A stretch of 64,000 bases of DNA, taken from assembly GCA_965203215.1 (NCBI GenBank), contig CBDBBY010000001.1:3658001-3722000 (forward strand), in the 5' to 3' direction. Source of the stretch: CBDBBY01 sp965203215. Lineage in GTDB: Bacteria; Pseudomonadota; Alphaproteobacteria; Rhodobacterales; Rhodobacteraceae. A model generated the notes under the pieces. That model did not search any database. It was not told the DNA's origin and saw nothing but the letters and a program-made list of their open reading frames with translations. Positions 53,347 through 63,100 of this stretch are shown here, one piece after another; positions within the stretch are counted from its first letter, which is position 1; every line of letters starts with the position of its first letter. The translations under genes and the position numbers were made by a program.

Positions 53347-53790
53347 GATCGTCGGCTCTGATCAGACTCCGCCCCCGAGCGCATCAATATGCTGGGGCGT
53401 TTTCACCGTCGCTGAAAAGCCTCTCTCGCTCGTGAGCCGAACAGGGGTTTTCCGTCGAAGCCCGGTTCCGTATTTGCAGTCGTGGGCCAGCCATAGGTCA
53501 GTGGCCAACTGAATGGCGGCCTGATGTCCATGGAAGGACCCATCTGCAGACTCGCGCGGGCATCTTGTCTTGGTCCAATGCGCACTTGTAAGCGGCGGCT
53601 TTCATTCGGCTCCCAGTTGCAGCAGCATGGCGAAAAGTATTGCAGCGTCGGTTGCGCGCGCAACGCATTGGATGATCGCTGCGATCTTGTCATGCTACCC
53701 GCTCGGCAGCGCAATTGCGCGTAGAGGTACGGTTTGGATGAATTCAGGCATGACACTATCAATGTGATAAGTATATTCGTATCATATGAT
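53347..53790 (-). pseudogene. Decayed second copy of the Xre-type antitoxin gene
   Basis: The DNA aligns with the antitoxin gene at 34591-35007 in the same orientation, for example the TTGGGCCAGCCATAGGTCAG segment and the shared upstream ATCATATGATTAAATT. Several indels and substitutions break the frame. There is no RES gene beside it. The copy is 19 kb from the intact pair. Confidence 0.78.
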
Positions 53791-54125
53791 TAAATTTGGT
53801 CGAGTTATTGGCATGCCGATAGATATTTGCCCCCTGATCGAAAGTCGCACTTGGATACCTATTGAGAAAAATTAACCAACAAATTCAAGTGGATTCAATT
53901 CCAACGTGTCCCCTAAGGTTTCCTTTCACACCTTTTTGTTTACACTCGTGAAATCCGTAACGCTTCCCTATGCCTCCCACGAAAAGGGCAATCTTCCGGT
54001 ATTGCAATTGTATCGGAGGATTGTTAACCCTCAATTACCATAGTTTCGCCGTTCTGCTACACGCCATTTATGCGGGATGAGATTCTGTGTTTGTACGAGG
54101 ATTGCGGTAATTAGAAAGTTTTCAT
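53791..54125. other. AT-rich intergenic region
   Basis: No gene was recognised. The sequence is AT-richer than the core genome and includes the upstream region of the decayed antitoxin copy and of the hypothetical gene at 54126. Confidence 0.45.
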
Positions 54126-54728
54126 ATGAACTCCGATTCGCAAACGCTTATTCGCCAGGATAAGTTAGGGTCTGCCATCATGTTGGTCGATGCGATTGAG
54201 TGCCTTGATGCTCCGTTACATCCAGTATCGCTTGCTGCAGTATCGCTTGCTGGTGTTGAGGCGGAAATTGATCGCCAGAGACTTAGCTGCGCTTGGACCC
54301 GGCTGGTGCTATCTGCTCTTACTGTTGAGCTTGTTTTCAAACATGCTTGGGAAAACGCACACCCAAGGCAAGAGCGTCGCACTCACGATATTCAGCGTCT
54401 TTATACAGAATTGGCACCGGACATCGCCTGCTCGCTTCAACGCATCTATGAGGATTGTCTTCCCCGATATATCAGTGCAGTTCAAAAAGGTCGTAGTCAG
54501 GGAATAATTGTGGACGCCTCTCCCGCCACTTTCAATGAAGCATTAGTATGGAATAAGCTTGCCGTAAGGGATCTGAAATACGAGATGGCATTACCCGGCA
54601 AGTTCGTTCCTTACGGCATTTTCTGGGGTGCCGAGACGATATGGATTCCCTCACCAGACGTACGGCTACCCAATTTCGCCGTGGAACTTGTGGGTTGGGC
54701 CATGAATTTCTACTCGCAGGCTGATTAA
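54126..54728 (+). CDS. Hypothetical protein, possibly HEPN-like
   Basis: The 200-residue protein is mainly helical. The pattern VLSALTVELVFKHAWENAH...RTHDIQRLYTEL, with an invariant-looking KxxxE and HD, resembles the core of HEPN-type proteins, which include RNase toxins. The R-x4-6-H motif of active HEPN nucleases is not clearly present. It lies in a defence island, convergent with the large SIR2 gene 74 bp away. The function is unproven. Confidence 0.5.
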   Translation: MNSDSQTLIRQDKLGSAIMLVDAIECLDAPLHPVSLAAVSLAGVEAEIDRQRLSCAWTRLVLSALTVELVFKHAWENAHPRQERRTHDIQRLYTELAPDIACSLQRIYEDCLPRYISAVQKGRSQGIIVDASPATFNEALVWNKLAVRDLKYEMALPGKFVPYGIFWGAETIWIPSPDVRLPNFAVELVGWAMNFYSQAD

Positions 54729-54802
54729 TCCCCAAGTGCCAATAACGCCTTCACGCGAGACTGAATAGGGCGCAGTCAAGACAAATGAGCTATTATCGCA
54801 GT

Positions 54803-57800
54803 CTACACTTTTATTCCGTGAAGTGAGAGGAGATCGTTTACAAGATCTTCTTCTGTCTTGATAGTCGTTCCGCTCCAGTGCTTCTGCACTACATTTAAGA
54901 TATGATCCCAATCCCCAAAATCAGTGGCTTTCGGGTTTCGGGATGTTCGATCTTGGCTGCAATGAATTAGGATTCTTAGTGCAGCTTTGCGATTTGCTAT
55001 GTTCGGGTTTTTATCTAAGTGCCCAATAAGCCTATCGGGAACAACGGTGGGCCCTGTCACAAATCTATTAGCGAATTCATCCTGATCACGCTGGTTCAAA
55101 TGGCGAAAACATGTCGTCAAGGCTCGTTGCTCTTCCTCGGTCGTTTCTGTTCCGCTTTCTCCAGCGATATCTTCCCATAAAGGTGCGATGAGTATTTCCC
55201 AGCCATCTTTGTGCATTGCATCCGTTCTGTCAAAGATGTGGCAGATGCTCGCCACGACAGCCTGCCGCCGCCTCTTCGTAATTTTACCGATTTGCCACTC
55301 GTCCTTGTAGTTTTCTTTCTCATACCACACCTTTATGGCCATGATTAAACCGTATTTGTCTGCTACTTGATCATCTTCTGATCTGCGCCAACTTGTGCCG
55401 GGTGGTCCCTCATGTTCGAAAAGGTCATTTCGCATTGCTGCTTTTAGGCTTTCCCCCATTTGGCCTTTTGTCCAATCATTGCAATGCCAGAGTCCGTCCC
55501 ACACCACATTGCGCCACAGCGCATCCCTCGATTCCAGTTTCCTATGCAAAACTTGTTCCACCACACCCGGAACCTCTTGTCGTACTAGCTCGTAGTCCCT
55601 TGCTAAGAGTACAGTTGCATAAATTTGGGTATAAGTGTCTTCTTGGACTGCCAAATTCTCCACAACAGTCATCATTTCTCTGGAATTCAGCTGCTCACTC
55701 GCAGAACCTGCTTTCTCCTTTTTTATTTGGAGCTTCCAAAGGTTCATTATTGCGTTAATTAATTTTCCCTCAGGCTTGTTGATTGCTTGCTCCAATGCCC
55801 CGTTGTAGTTGTCCGAGATTATTTTCCGTTTCTTGTCTACCTTGAAATCTGTTGTCGTCCTTCCTTTCAAGACGTTATAAATTGCTTCCATTGTTTCGTT
55901 GCTCCACTCCTCGTCCAGAGCGCGCCGGCTCGCAAAATACAGCATTTCCTCCAAGTTCACTTCGGTATTCCCATGATTAACAGCAGCCCAATTCGTTTCT
56001 TCCAGCCACTTTCGACCCGCTAGAGTGTCGAAGTGCATGGGCATTGCTTTAGTCAGGCTCTTCCACGCTCTGTGATTCCATAACTGTCGTTCACTCAATT
56101 TCTGGCTAAGTTCGAGACCATACGTCACGCACTTAGCCACTGCTTCTTCAAGTGCCTTTGTGGCCCCTTCAAGGTTTGGCCCCTTGGACCAATCCGCATC
56201 GTCAATTGATGCGAACCACTCCTCTATCAATTTATCGAGTGCTTCATCGCCTTTTTCCCTCCAATCATTGGTCAGCTCGTCAGGAGAATTGGGACTGATC
56301 GGCTTAAACCTACGTACAGTAATTTCCCCTTCGGAACGATCTTCCTTACCTATATTATTTTCCATGTGTGGATATTTTTTCAATAGCCGTTTCAATTCAA
56401 TTTCCATTGTATGATGTTCAATTCCTTGTTTTTCTAGCCAGCTAATCATAGACGCCCGCCAAAAATCGGCTTCCTCACCATTTTGCCGTTCGCTGCCTAT
56501 CTTTGGCACCATTTTGGCGATTGCCATCGCCGCAACTTCCTTAGTCTCTTCTTTCGTATCGTGCCATGTTTGTTTTATTAGCAAGTACCGTTCACGCCAA
56601 GTATGCCAATCGTTCATTCGATCTTGGCTCGCGACCCATTCAAGCTTTCTTGCTGCATTCCAATGTGTCGCTTTCCGCACGGAATCCACTGCAATCCGGC
56701 GCAATAGCGGACTGTCTTCTTTGATTGCCCGTTCCACACATGCAGCCCACCTTTCTTTGCTATCTGGTACACAGCCCATTTTTGAGATTCCTCGGCTGGC
56801 AGCATCCAACAGAACGTAGCGCCCACCTTTATCCCAGTCGGGTAACTGGTCTCGCTCTTCTATGCTTGGAAGAAAGTAGTTCCAACTATTAAAACTATTT
56901 TTCTTTCCGCCGCAGATGTCGGTAATCCTTTGCTGCCTTCGTAATGCGGTTGACGCAATTTCCCATAATTCTTCCGGCACGTTTTCCACTAGCCTTGTTC
57001 CGATCTTTTTCCATGTTCTTTCAATCCTGTGCCCGTTTGATCGCGTTCCCGCGCCTAAAGCAATTCCTATTTTCGTCGGCTGCAAGTGCTCTTCATACTG
57101 CCATCGCCCATCTGGTTGGGCTACAACTTCGGTCAGCACTCGAATCACTTCCAATCCGGTATCAGTTTCAAAAGGGTCCATTTTTTGTATTCGCTCCGCA
57201 ATCAACCCCAACTTTGAAGACACAGGGTCGTGTAATCCTCCAATGATTCCTTGGCTGCATAGGATTTCTATCCCGATCCGTAGGTCTTCAATTGAGAAGT
57301 ATCTCTCCTTGTCCTGCAGCTCCCGGCCTAAACTGTATTGTAATTCTGGGTGCATAAGCCCGCCCGCAACAGCCTTAGCCCAAATTATTTTTCTCAAGCG
57401 TACTCCCGTTAGATTCAATGCTAGCCATCTACACAGTTTTCGTTCGCCTTCGGTTAACTCCTTTATCCTGAATACACCGGATAAGCCGGCATCCAGCATA
57501 TCGACGCCAATCCATTCGTCGGGGTTTTTTGCTTCCGTTGTACCGTCTAGGAAGTGATCAAGTTGTTCGTTCCCTGTCTCAATCAATTCGCCGATCTGTT
57601 CCCATATTTTCGGGGTCGCCGACCCCGTACCTTTTCTCCCGATCTCTTGCCAAGCCTTCGCCTGTGCCGTCGCGCTAGTTGTCCTTGCCATCTTGTCGAT
57701 CCTGTCTAATATTTCTTTGACTTCATGATGTTGGCCATTCACGTAGCTGACTGCTTTTACTCGTTCCGGGAGCCTTGCTGGAATTTTCCCGTTCGGGGGT

Positions 57801-58579
57801 TCCTCAATGATCGCGTATGTCTGCCCAGACGAATAGGGGTCAATATTGTCCAGTATCTGTTTGATTTCTGGATCTCCAAATCCATACCCAATCACAAGGA
57901 CAACACGATCCCGGAAAATCTCCTGAAGATACCTAGAATGTACATTTCCTTCAGTCTTGTAGTGGCACTGCATTTCCGCGTCGGTAAGCAAAATGCTTTC
58001 CCGGTTTTCAAGAGTTCCGTGAAGGTGATAGATCCCACGGGCCGCGGCAGCTTTGCCATTTGCCGGCCCAGTCCATCGCGTTGGCGAGACTAGCCAATCA
58101 CTTCCGTGTTCAGCGGCAGCCTCGAGCAGCAGGTCGTAGTTTGTAGTCAGCACCAGTGCATTTTCTCCTCCCCACCGCCATGCCATGTGCATTAATTTCT
58201 CATGGAGTCTTGACGGTATCTTGCGCTCACTTTCCGTCCTTTCTGCTTTTTCTTCAATCTTGTCGATGATCCAATCCCGACGCGTTGGTTCTTCCTTGAT
58301 CCGCCCCCAAATGTACTTGGCTGGATCATGCTTGTTACTATCAAATCTATGCTGGCCTTCTCCAATTTCGTTGTCGAGAAGACCGGCTAATTGCGCCCAT
58401 GCGGGAACGCGTGCAGGCGAATCTTGCGACGCACCTGCTCCTACCAAAAAAGTTATGCCCTTCCTTTGAACTGCTTTGATCAGGTCAGTAGGGATGCTCC
58501 AGTCTCGTTTGATTTTCGTCACCGTTTGTTTCTTGTGCCGTTGATTGCCATCAATCTCTTTTGGTTGCAGTGAAACCAA
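54803..58579 (-). CDS. Large SIR2-domain protein, candidate anti-phage NADase
   Basis: The protein has 1,258 residues. The N-terminal SIR2 domain (about 35-290) has FLVGAGASQDSPARVPAWAQL (NAD loop), Asn147 in LVLTTNYDLLL, His187 in YHLHGTL, and VIGYGFGDPEIKQIL. The remaining 960 residues are helical, Trp-rich and of no family I can name. Size and layout resemble defence-associated sirtuins (DSR1/DSR2), which deplete NAD+ on phage infection. The start is a TTG at 58579; no earlier or nearby ATG exists. The gene is AT-richer than the core and divergent from the BREX genes, so it was probably acquired. Confidence 0.85.
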   Translation of the reverse strand: MVSLQPKEIDGNQRHKKQTVTKIKRDWSIPTDLIKAVQRKGITFLVGAGASQDSPARVPAWAQLAGLLDNEIGEGQHRFDSNKHDPAKYIWGRIKEEPTRRDWIIDKIEEKAERTESERKIPSRLHEKLMHMAWRWGGENALVLTTNYDLLLEAAAEHGSDWLVSPTRWTGPANGKAAAARGIYHLHGTLENRESILLTDAEMQCHYKTEGNVHSRYLQEIFRDRVVLVIGYGFGDPEIKQILDNIDPYSSGQTYAIIEEPPNGKIPARLPERVKAVSYVNGQHHEVKEILDRIDKMARTTSATAQAKAWQEIGRKGTGSATPKIWEQIGELIETGNEQLDHFLDGTTEAKNPDEWIGVDMLDAGLSGVFRIKELTEGERKLCRWLALNLTGVRLRKIIWAKAVAGGLMHPELQYSLGRELQDKERYFSIEDLRIGIEILCSQGIIGGLHDPVSSKLGLIAERIQKMDPFETDTGLEVIRVLTEVVAQPDGRWQYEEHLQPTKIGIALGAGTRSNGHRIERTWKKIGTRLVENVPEELWEIASTALRRQQRITDICGGKKNSFNSWNYFLPSIEERDQLPDWDKGGRYVLLDAASRGISKMGCVPDSKERWAACVERAIKEDSPLLRRIAVDSVRKATHWNAARKLEWVASQDRMNDWHTWRERYLLIKQTWHDTKEETKEVAAMAIAKMVPKIGSERQNGEEADFWRASMISWLEKQGIEHHTMEIELKRLLKKYPHMENNIGKEDRSEGEITVRRFKPISPNSPDELTNDWREKGDEALDKLIEEWFASIDDADWSKGPNLEGATKALEEAVAKCVTYGLELSQKLSERQLWNHRAWKSLTKAMPMHFDTLAGRKWLEETNWAAVNHGNTEVNLEEMLYFASRRALDEEWSNETMEAIYNVLKGRTTTDFKVDKKRKIISDNYNGALEQAINKPEGKLINAIMNLWKLQIKKEKAGSASEQLNSREMMTVVENLAVQEDTYTQIYATVLLARDYELVRQEVPGVVEQVLHRKLESRDALWRNVVWDGLWHCNDWTKGQMGESLKAAMRNDLFEHEGPPGTSWRRSEDDQVADKYGLIMAIKVWYEKENYKDEWQIGKITKRRRQAVVASICHIFDRTDAMHKDGWEILIAPLWEDIAGESGTETTEEEQRALTTCFRHLNQRDQDEFANRFVTGPTVVPDRLIGHLDKNPNIANRKAALRILIHCSQDRTSRNPKATDFGDWDHILNVVQKHWSGTTIKTEEDLVNDLLSLHGIKV

Positions 58580-58710
58580 GCGAAACCGCTTCGCCCTTTT
58601 GCCTTAACCATGCCAACGTCGTTCTGTTGTGACTGCGGGTAATGTGTGGTCGAGACACGCAGTATGCCTCCGTGAGTCAAATTGAAGGAAGCGTTTGTGC
58701 CTTGGAACTC

Positions 58711-58746
58711 GTTGCTTTTGCCGGCAAACTTGCCGGCAAAAGCAAC
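58711..58746. promoter_or_regulatory. Perfect 36-nt palindrome upstream of brxA
   Basis: GTTGCTTTTGCCGGCAA (58711-58727) is followed after 2 nt by its exact reverse complement (58730-58746). It ends 19 nt before the ATG at 58766. It could be an operator for a BREX regulator, or a hairpin in the leader that controls translation of brxA. Its place inside the longer frame from 58682 argues for the later start. Confidence 0.7.
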
Positions 58747-58765
58747 TCATATAGACAAACTTGTT

Positions 58766-59599
58766 ATGGTGCAATATGCTGTGTCCGTTATGAATGCATA
58801 TTCTGCATATTTCATCAACTTTGCGCTGAGTGGCGAGCAGCGCTCCAACGCCGAAGCAGTCGGTTTCCGGCTGGGGGCCAAAGGCACCCATTCCAGTCGG
58901 ACCATTATGTTGGCGGAATTGAAAGCGGTATTGGAGGCTACCCCGGTAGATGCCGCGCGTGCCGACTACACCTCGGCGATTGTCGAAGGCAACTGCCTGT
59001 CGAAGGCGACCGTCGCGACCCGCCATATCTCGGGCCAGCGACTGCGCGAACTCTATGGATTAGAGCCCAAAGTGCCGCTGTTTCGCGTGCTTCGGCGATT
59101 GTGGGCCATTGATCCATCCGGTCGCCCTCTTTTGGCTGCGTTGGCGGCGGTCGCGAGAGACCCGCTGTTCGCCGCCACCTCGTCCGCGGTCGTGCTCACC
59201 CCGGCGGGCACGGAACTTCAGCGTTCGACGATGAAGACGTCCCTGCGTGATGTTGCTGGCGACCGTCTGAACGAAGCCATTCTCGAAAAGGTCTGCCGAA
59301 ATGCAGCGAGCAGCTGGACGCAGTCTGGCCACCTTGAAGGCCGAACGATCAAAACGCGACGCCGCGTGACTGCCTCGGCACCGGTTGTCGCCTTCGCTCT
59401 CTATCTCGCGTGCGCGGCGGGCTTTCGCGGTATCGGCATTTTTTCCTCGGCGTGGCTGCGGATGCTCGATTGCGATCCCTCGCAGGGTCGCCGTCTTGCT
59501 GCAGAGGCGAAGCGGCTCGATTTGATCGACCTGAGAATGGCAGACGACGTCGTGGAACTCGGTACCTCGCGCCTCGACCCGACTGGGAGAAGTAAGTAG
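58766..59599 (+). CDS. BREX inner protein BrxA-like (DUF1819 type)
   Basis: The protein has 277 residues from ATG 58766 (MVQYAVSVMNAYSAYFI); an ATG at 58790 is also possible. It is followed directly by brxB and brxC, the order of type 1 BREX loci. Recognisable parts are LSKATVATRHISGQRLRELYGL and the stretch LLAALAAVARDPLFA, which fit the helical DUF1819 fold. The C-terminal winged-helix-like region is unassigned. The name rests partly on context. BREX blocks phage replication together with a methyltransferase (PglX), a phosphatase-like PglZ and others beyond the edge. Confidence 0.65.
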   Translation: MVQYAVSVMNAYSAYFINFALSGEQRSNAEAVGFRLGAKGTHSSRTIMLAELKAVLEATPVDAARADYTSAIVEGNCLSKATVATRHISGQRLRELYGLEPKVPLFRVLRRLWAIDPSGRPLLAALAAVARDPLFAATSSAVVLTPAGTELQRSTMKTSLRDVAGDRLNEAILEKVCRNAASSWTQSGHLEGRTIKTRRRVTASAPVVAFALYLACAAGFRGIGIFSSAWLRMLDCDPSQGRRLAAEAKRLDLIDLRMADDVVELGTSRLDPTGRSK

Positions 59600-59601
59600 C
59601 C

Positions 59602-60165
59602 GTGTCCCGCATCGAAGATCTCGCGGAGGCTTATGGTCGACATATTGCGACGCCATGGCAAAGGACGGTCGCTGGCGCGCAAAGGGTCGTGATGGTGGTG
59701 TACGACAAGGAGAAAGAGCGGATGTTGCGCGCCCGCAAGCTTGCATTCGAAACCGCAACGACCCAGGCTGGCTACGCATGGCTGGAAGTCGATCTGGCAC
59801 CCGCTTTCGCCGAGTGGATGGCACGCGACGAATACCGCGAGGACTATTTCGCAGAACCCGCGGATTTGAAGCTGAAGCTCGACGCTGAGTTCCCCGACTA
59901 TGTAGCCGCCCGCATCCGCGAGCGACTAATCTCGACCGACGCGACGGACGCTTCTGTCGTCGCAGTCTTCGGTGTGGGCGCGATCTTCGGCTTCACACGA
60001 ATCTCGCAAATTATCGGCATGGTAGAAGGCGACATTCGCGGTCGCCTCGTTGTCTTCTTCCCCGGGCAATACGAGCGGAACAATTATCGCTTGCTGGACG
60101 CGCGCGATGGATGGAATTATCTCGCCGTGCCGATCACGCCGCATAGCGAAGGAAAATTCGGATGA
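59602..60165 (+). CDS. brxB: BREX protein BrxB (DUF1788)
   Basis: The protein has 187 residues from GTG 59602. It carries the DUF1788 features VVMVVYDKEKERMLRARKLAF-like start, LEVDLAPAFAEWM, and the C-terminal RLVVFFPGQYERNNYRLLDARDGWNYLAVPI. Its exact biochemical role in BREX is unknown. It begins 2 bp after brxA and overlaps brxC by 4 bp (ATGA), so it is part of one operon. Confidence 0.88.
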   Translation: MSRIEDLAEAYGRHIATPWQRTVAGAQRVVMVVYDKEKERMLRARKLAFETATTQAGYAWLEVDLAPAFAEWMARDEYREDYFAEPADLKLKLDAEFPDYVAARIRERLISTDATDASVVAVFGVGAIFGFTRISQIIGMVEGDIRGRLVVFFPGQYERNNYRLLDARDGWNYLAVPITPHSEGKFG

Positions 60166-63100
60166 AGATCAAGGATGCCCTTTGGCGCGACCCGTCAGCA
60201 CATCCCCTCGTCAACAAGGGTCAAGCACGAATATCTGACCGGGAAGACGAACAGGGGATGCAAGAGTTGCGCGGCGAGCTTTCGACCTTCGTCTGCGAGG
60301 GGCAATATGCGGATGGCATCCAAAGGATCGTACGTTCTTTTATCGACGATCTGAACCGGACCAGCCAGCGCGGAGCATGGGTCAGCGGCTTCTTCGGCAG
60401 CGGCAAATCGCACCTTCTGAAGATGCTCTGCCACCTCTGGCGCAACACCGAATTCTCTGACGGCGCGACGGCGAGAAGTTTGGTTCAGGCAATACCCGAA
60501 GATCTTGACGCGCTGTTGCGGGAGCTTGACGTCGCGGGCCGGCGCACCGGCGGCCTTTTGGCTGCAGCCGGCTCGCTGCCAAGCGGCAGCACCGATCATG
60601 TCCGCCTCACCATCCTCGGGCCGCTCCTGCGCGCCGCCGACCTGCCGGAGCAGTACCCGCAGGCGCGGTTTTGCATATGGCTTCACTCCGAAGGCCACTT
60701 CGACGCCGTGAAATCCGCCGTCGAGGTAGAGGGCAGGCAGTTTGAACGTGAACTCAATAATCTCTACGTTAGCGGGACACTCGCCCGCGCCGTAATTGCC
60801 TGCGACACCACCTTTGCTGCATCCGAAGCCGAGGCGAAACAGTTGCTGAAGGCACAGTTCCCGCCCCAAACTTCGGACATCACAACAGCCGACTTCCTGA
60901 GTACTGCCAAGGATGCGCTTCGGCACGCTTCCCTCAGCGACGGTCGGATGCCATGCGCACTCATCGTGCTTGATGAGGTACAGCAGTACATCGGAGATTC
61001 AACCGACCGTTCCATGCTCGTCACTGAGGTTGCGGAAACCATCGAAAAGCACCTCGACAGCCACGTGATGATTGTTGGTGCGGGCCAGAGCGCGCTGACT
61101 GACGTACCGCTCCTCATGAAGCTGATGGACCGCTTTACGATTCGGGTTCCGCTCTCAGATGCTGACGTGGAGGCCGTAACCCGCAAGGTACTGCTCCAAA
61201 AGAAACCCACGGCAGTTGAAGGTGTAAGGCAGTTTCTCGAGCAGTACGCGGGTGAGATTTCGCGGCAGCTGCAAGGGACAAAGCTAGGCGAGACCGCTGC
61301 GGACCGCACGACGCTCGTCGAGGACTATCCGTTGCTGCCAGTTAGGCGGCGCTTTTGGGACGCCTGTTTCCGCCAAATCGACGCTGCAGGTACCCACAGC
61401 CAGCTGCGTTCGCAGCTCCGCATTCTATACGACGCACTGGCCCGGCTCGCCGACCTTCCTCTTGGGCAGGTAATTCCCGGCGACGAGTTGTTCGATTCTC
61501 TCGCGCCTGAAATGGTCAACACAGGCGTCTTGCTCCGCGAGATCAACGAGCGAATCGTCAGAGTTGGCGAGACAGAAGGTCTGCTAGCGCGCCGTATCTG
61601 CGGTCTGGTCTTCTTGATCAGCCGGTTAACGCGGGACGCAGGCGCGGATACCGGTGTTCGCGCCACTCCGGATCATCTCGCCGACCTGCTCGTAAACGAT
61701 CTCGCTGCCGACAACGCGCGGCTCCGCGTCGAAGTCAACGCGGCGCTAGGCAAATTGGCCAGCGACGGCATCCTGATGCGCGTCGACGACGAATACCGCC
61801 TTCAGACCCGACAAGGCGCTGAATGGGATCGTGAGTTCCGTACCCGGCAGACCCGGTTGAATAACGATGCGGCCGCAATCCAGATTCGACGCGACGAGCT
61901 TCTTTATGGCGAGATCGAGAAGTCTATAAGGGGCCTGCGCATGCTTCAAGGGGTTTCGAAAGAGCCCCGGCAATTAGCCATCCATCGCGGGGCGGTCCCG
62001 TCACCCGCAACGGACATCTCTACGATTTCTGTCTGGGTTCGCGACGGCTGGGAGACGTTGGAAAAGGACGTGATGAATGCGGCACGTTCGGCTGGTGACA
62101 ACGACCCAACGATCTATGTGTTCGTTCCCCGCCAATCTGCGGACGATATTCGAGGGCAAATTATCGAGGCCGAAGCCGCTGGTCAGACGCTCGACGCCCG
62201 CGGCAACCCAACCGAGCCAGAAGGTCTAGAGGCGCGACGCAGCATGGAAAGCCGCCGTGCCAGTGCCGAGGCGGCACGCGACGTTCTTGTCCGAGACGTT
62301 GTAGCCCGCGCCAAGGTTTTTCAAGGTGGCGGCACCGAAGTCTTCTCTGCGACACTGGAAGATCGCCTTCGAATGGCCGCCGAAGACTCGCTAGTGCGCC
62401 TGTTTCCGCGCTTCAAAGAAGCCGACAACGCAGCGTGGTCGACAGCCATTAAACGTGCCCGCGAAGGCGCCGAAAACCCGCTCCGGCCCGTAGGGCATTC
62501 GGATGCAGTTGAAAAACATCCAGTCTGCAGACAGGCGGTTTCCGAGATCGGCACCGGTGCTACCGGGTCCTCGGTACGCAAAGCCTTGTCGGGCTCACCA
62601 TTCGGCTGGCCGCGTGACGCGGTCGATGCAGCGCTGATTGCGCTGCATCGATCCCAGCACTTGTCGGCAACGCTTAACGGCGCAGCGGTTCTGCCAGGCG
62701 CGCTCGACCAGAACCGGGTCTCGAAGGCGGAGTTCCGAGTCGAGCGCGCGGCCCTCTCAGTCAAAGATCGCTTGGTTCTACGGAACTTGTTTCAGATCGC
62801 CGGCGTTACTTGCAAAAGTGGCGAGGAAGGCCAGAGATCAGACGACTTTTTGAGCCTGCTTGCCGATCTCGCGCGGTCCGCTGGCGGAGATCCGCCGCTT
62901 CCTGCCCCTCCTGAATTGGTCGAAATTGAGGACGTGCAGAGGTTGGTCGGGAACCAGCGGCTGGCGGCAATCAAGGCCAAGGCCGATGATTGGGAAGCTA
63001 AGATTGGAGAGTGGCGCGCAACGGCAGAGTTGATCGCCACGCGCCTGCCGGAATGGCAAATGGTTGAGCGATTGGCAGGGCATGTCGACGGTATTGAGGC

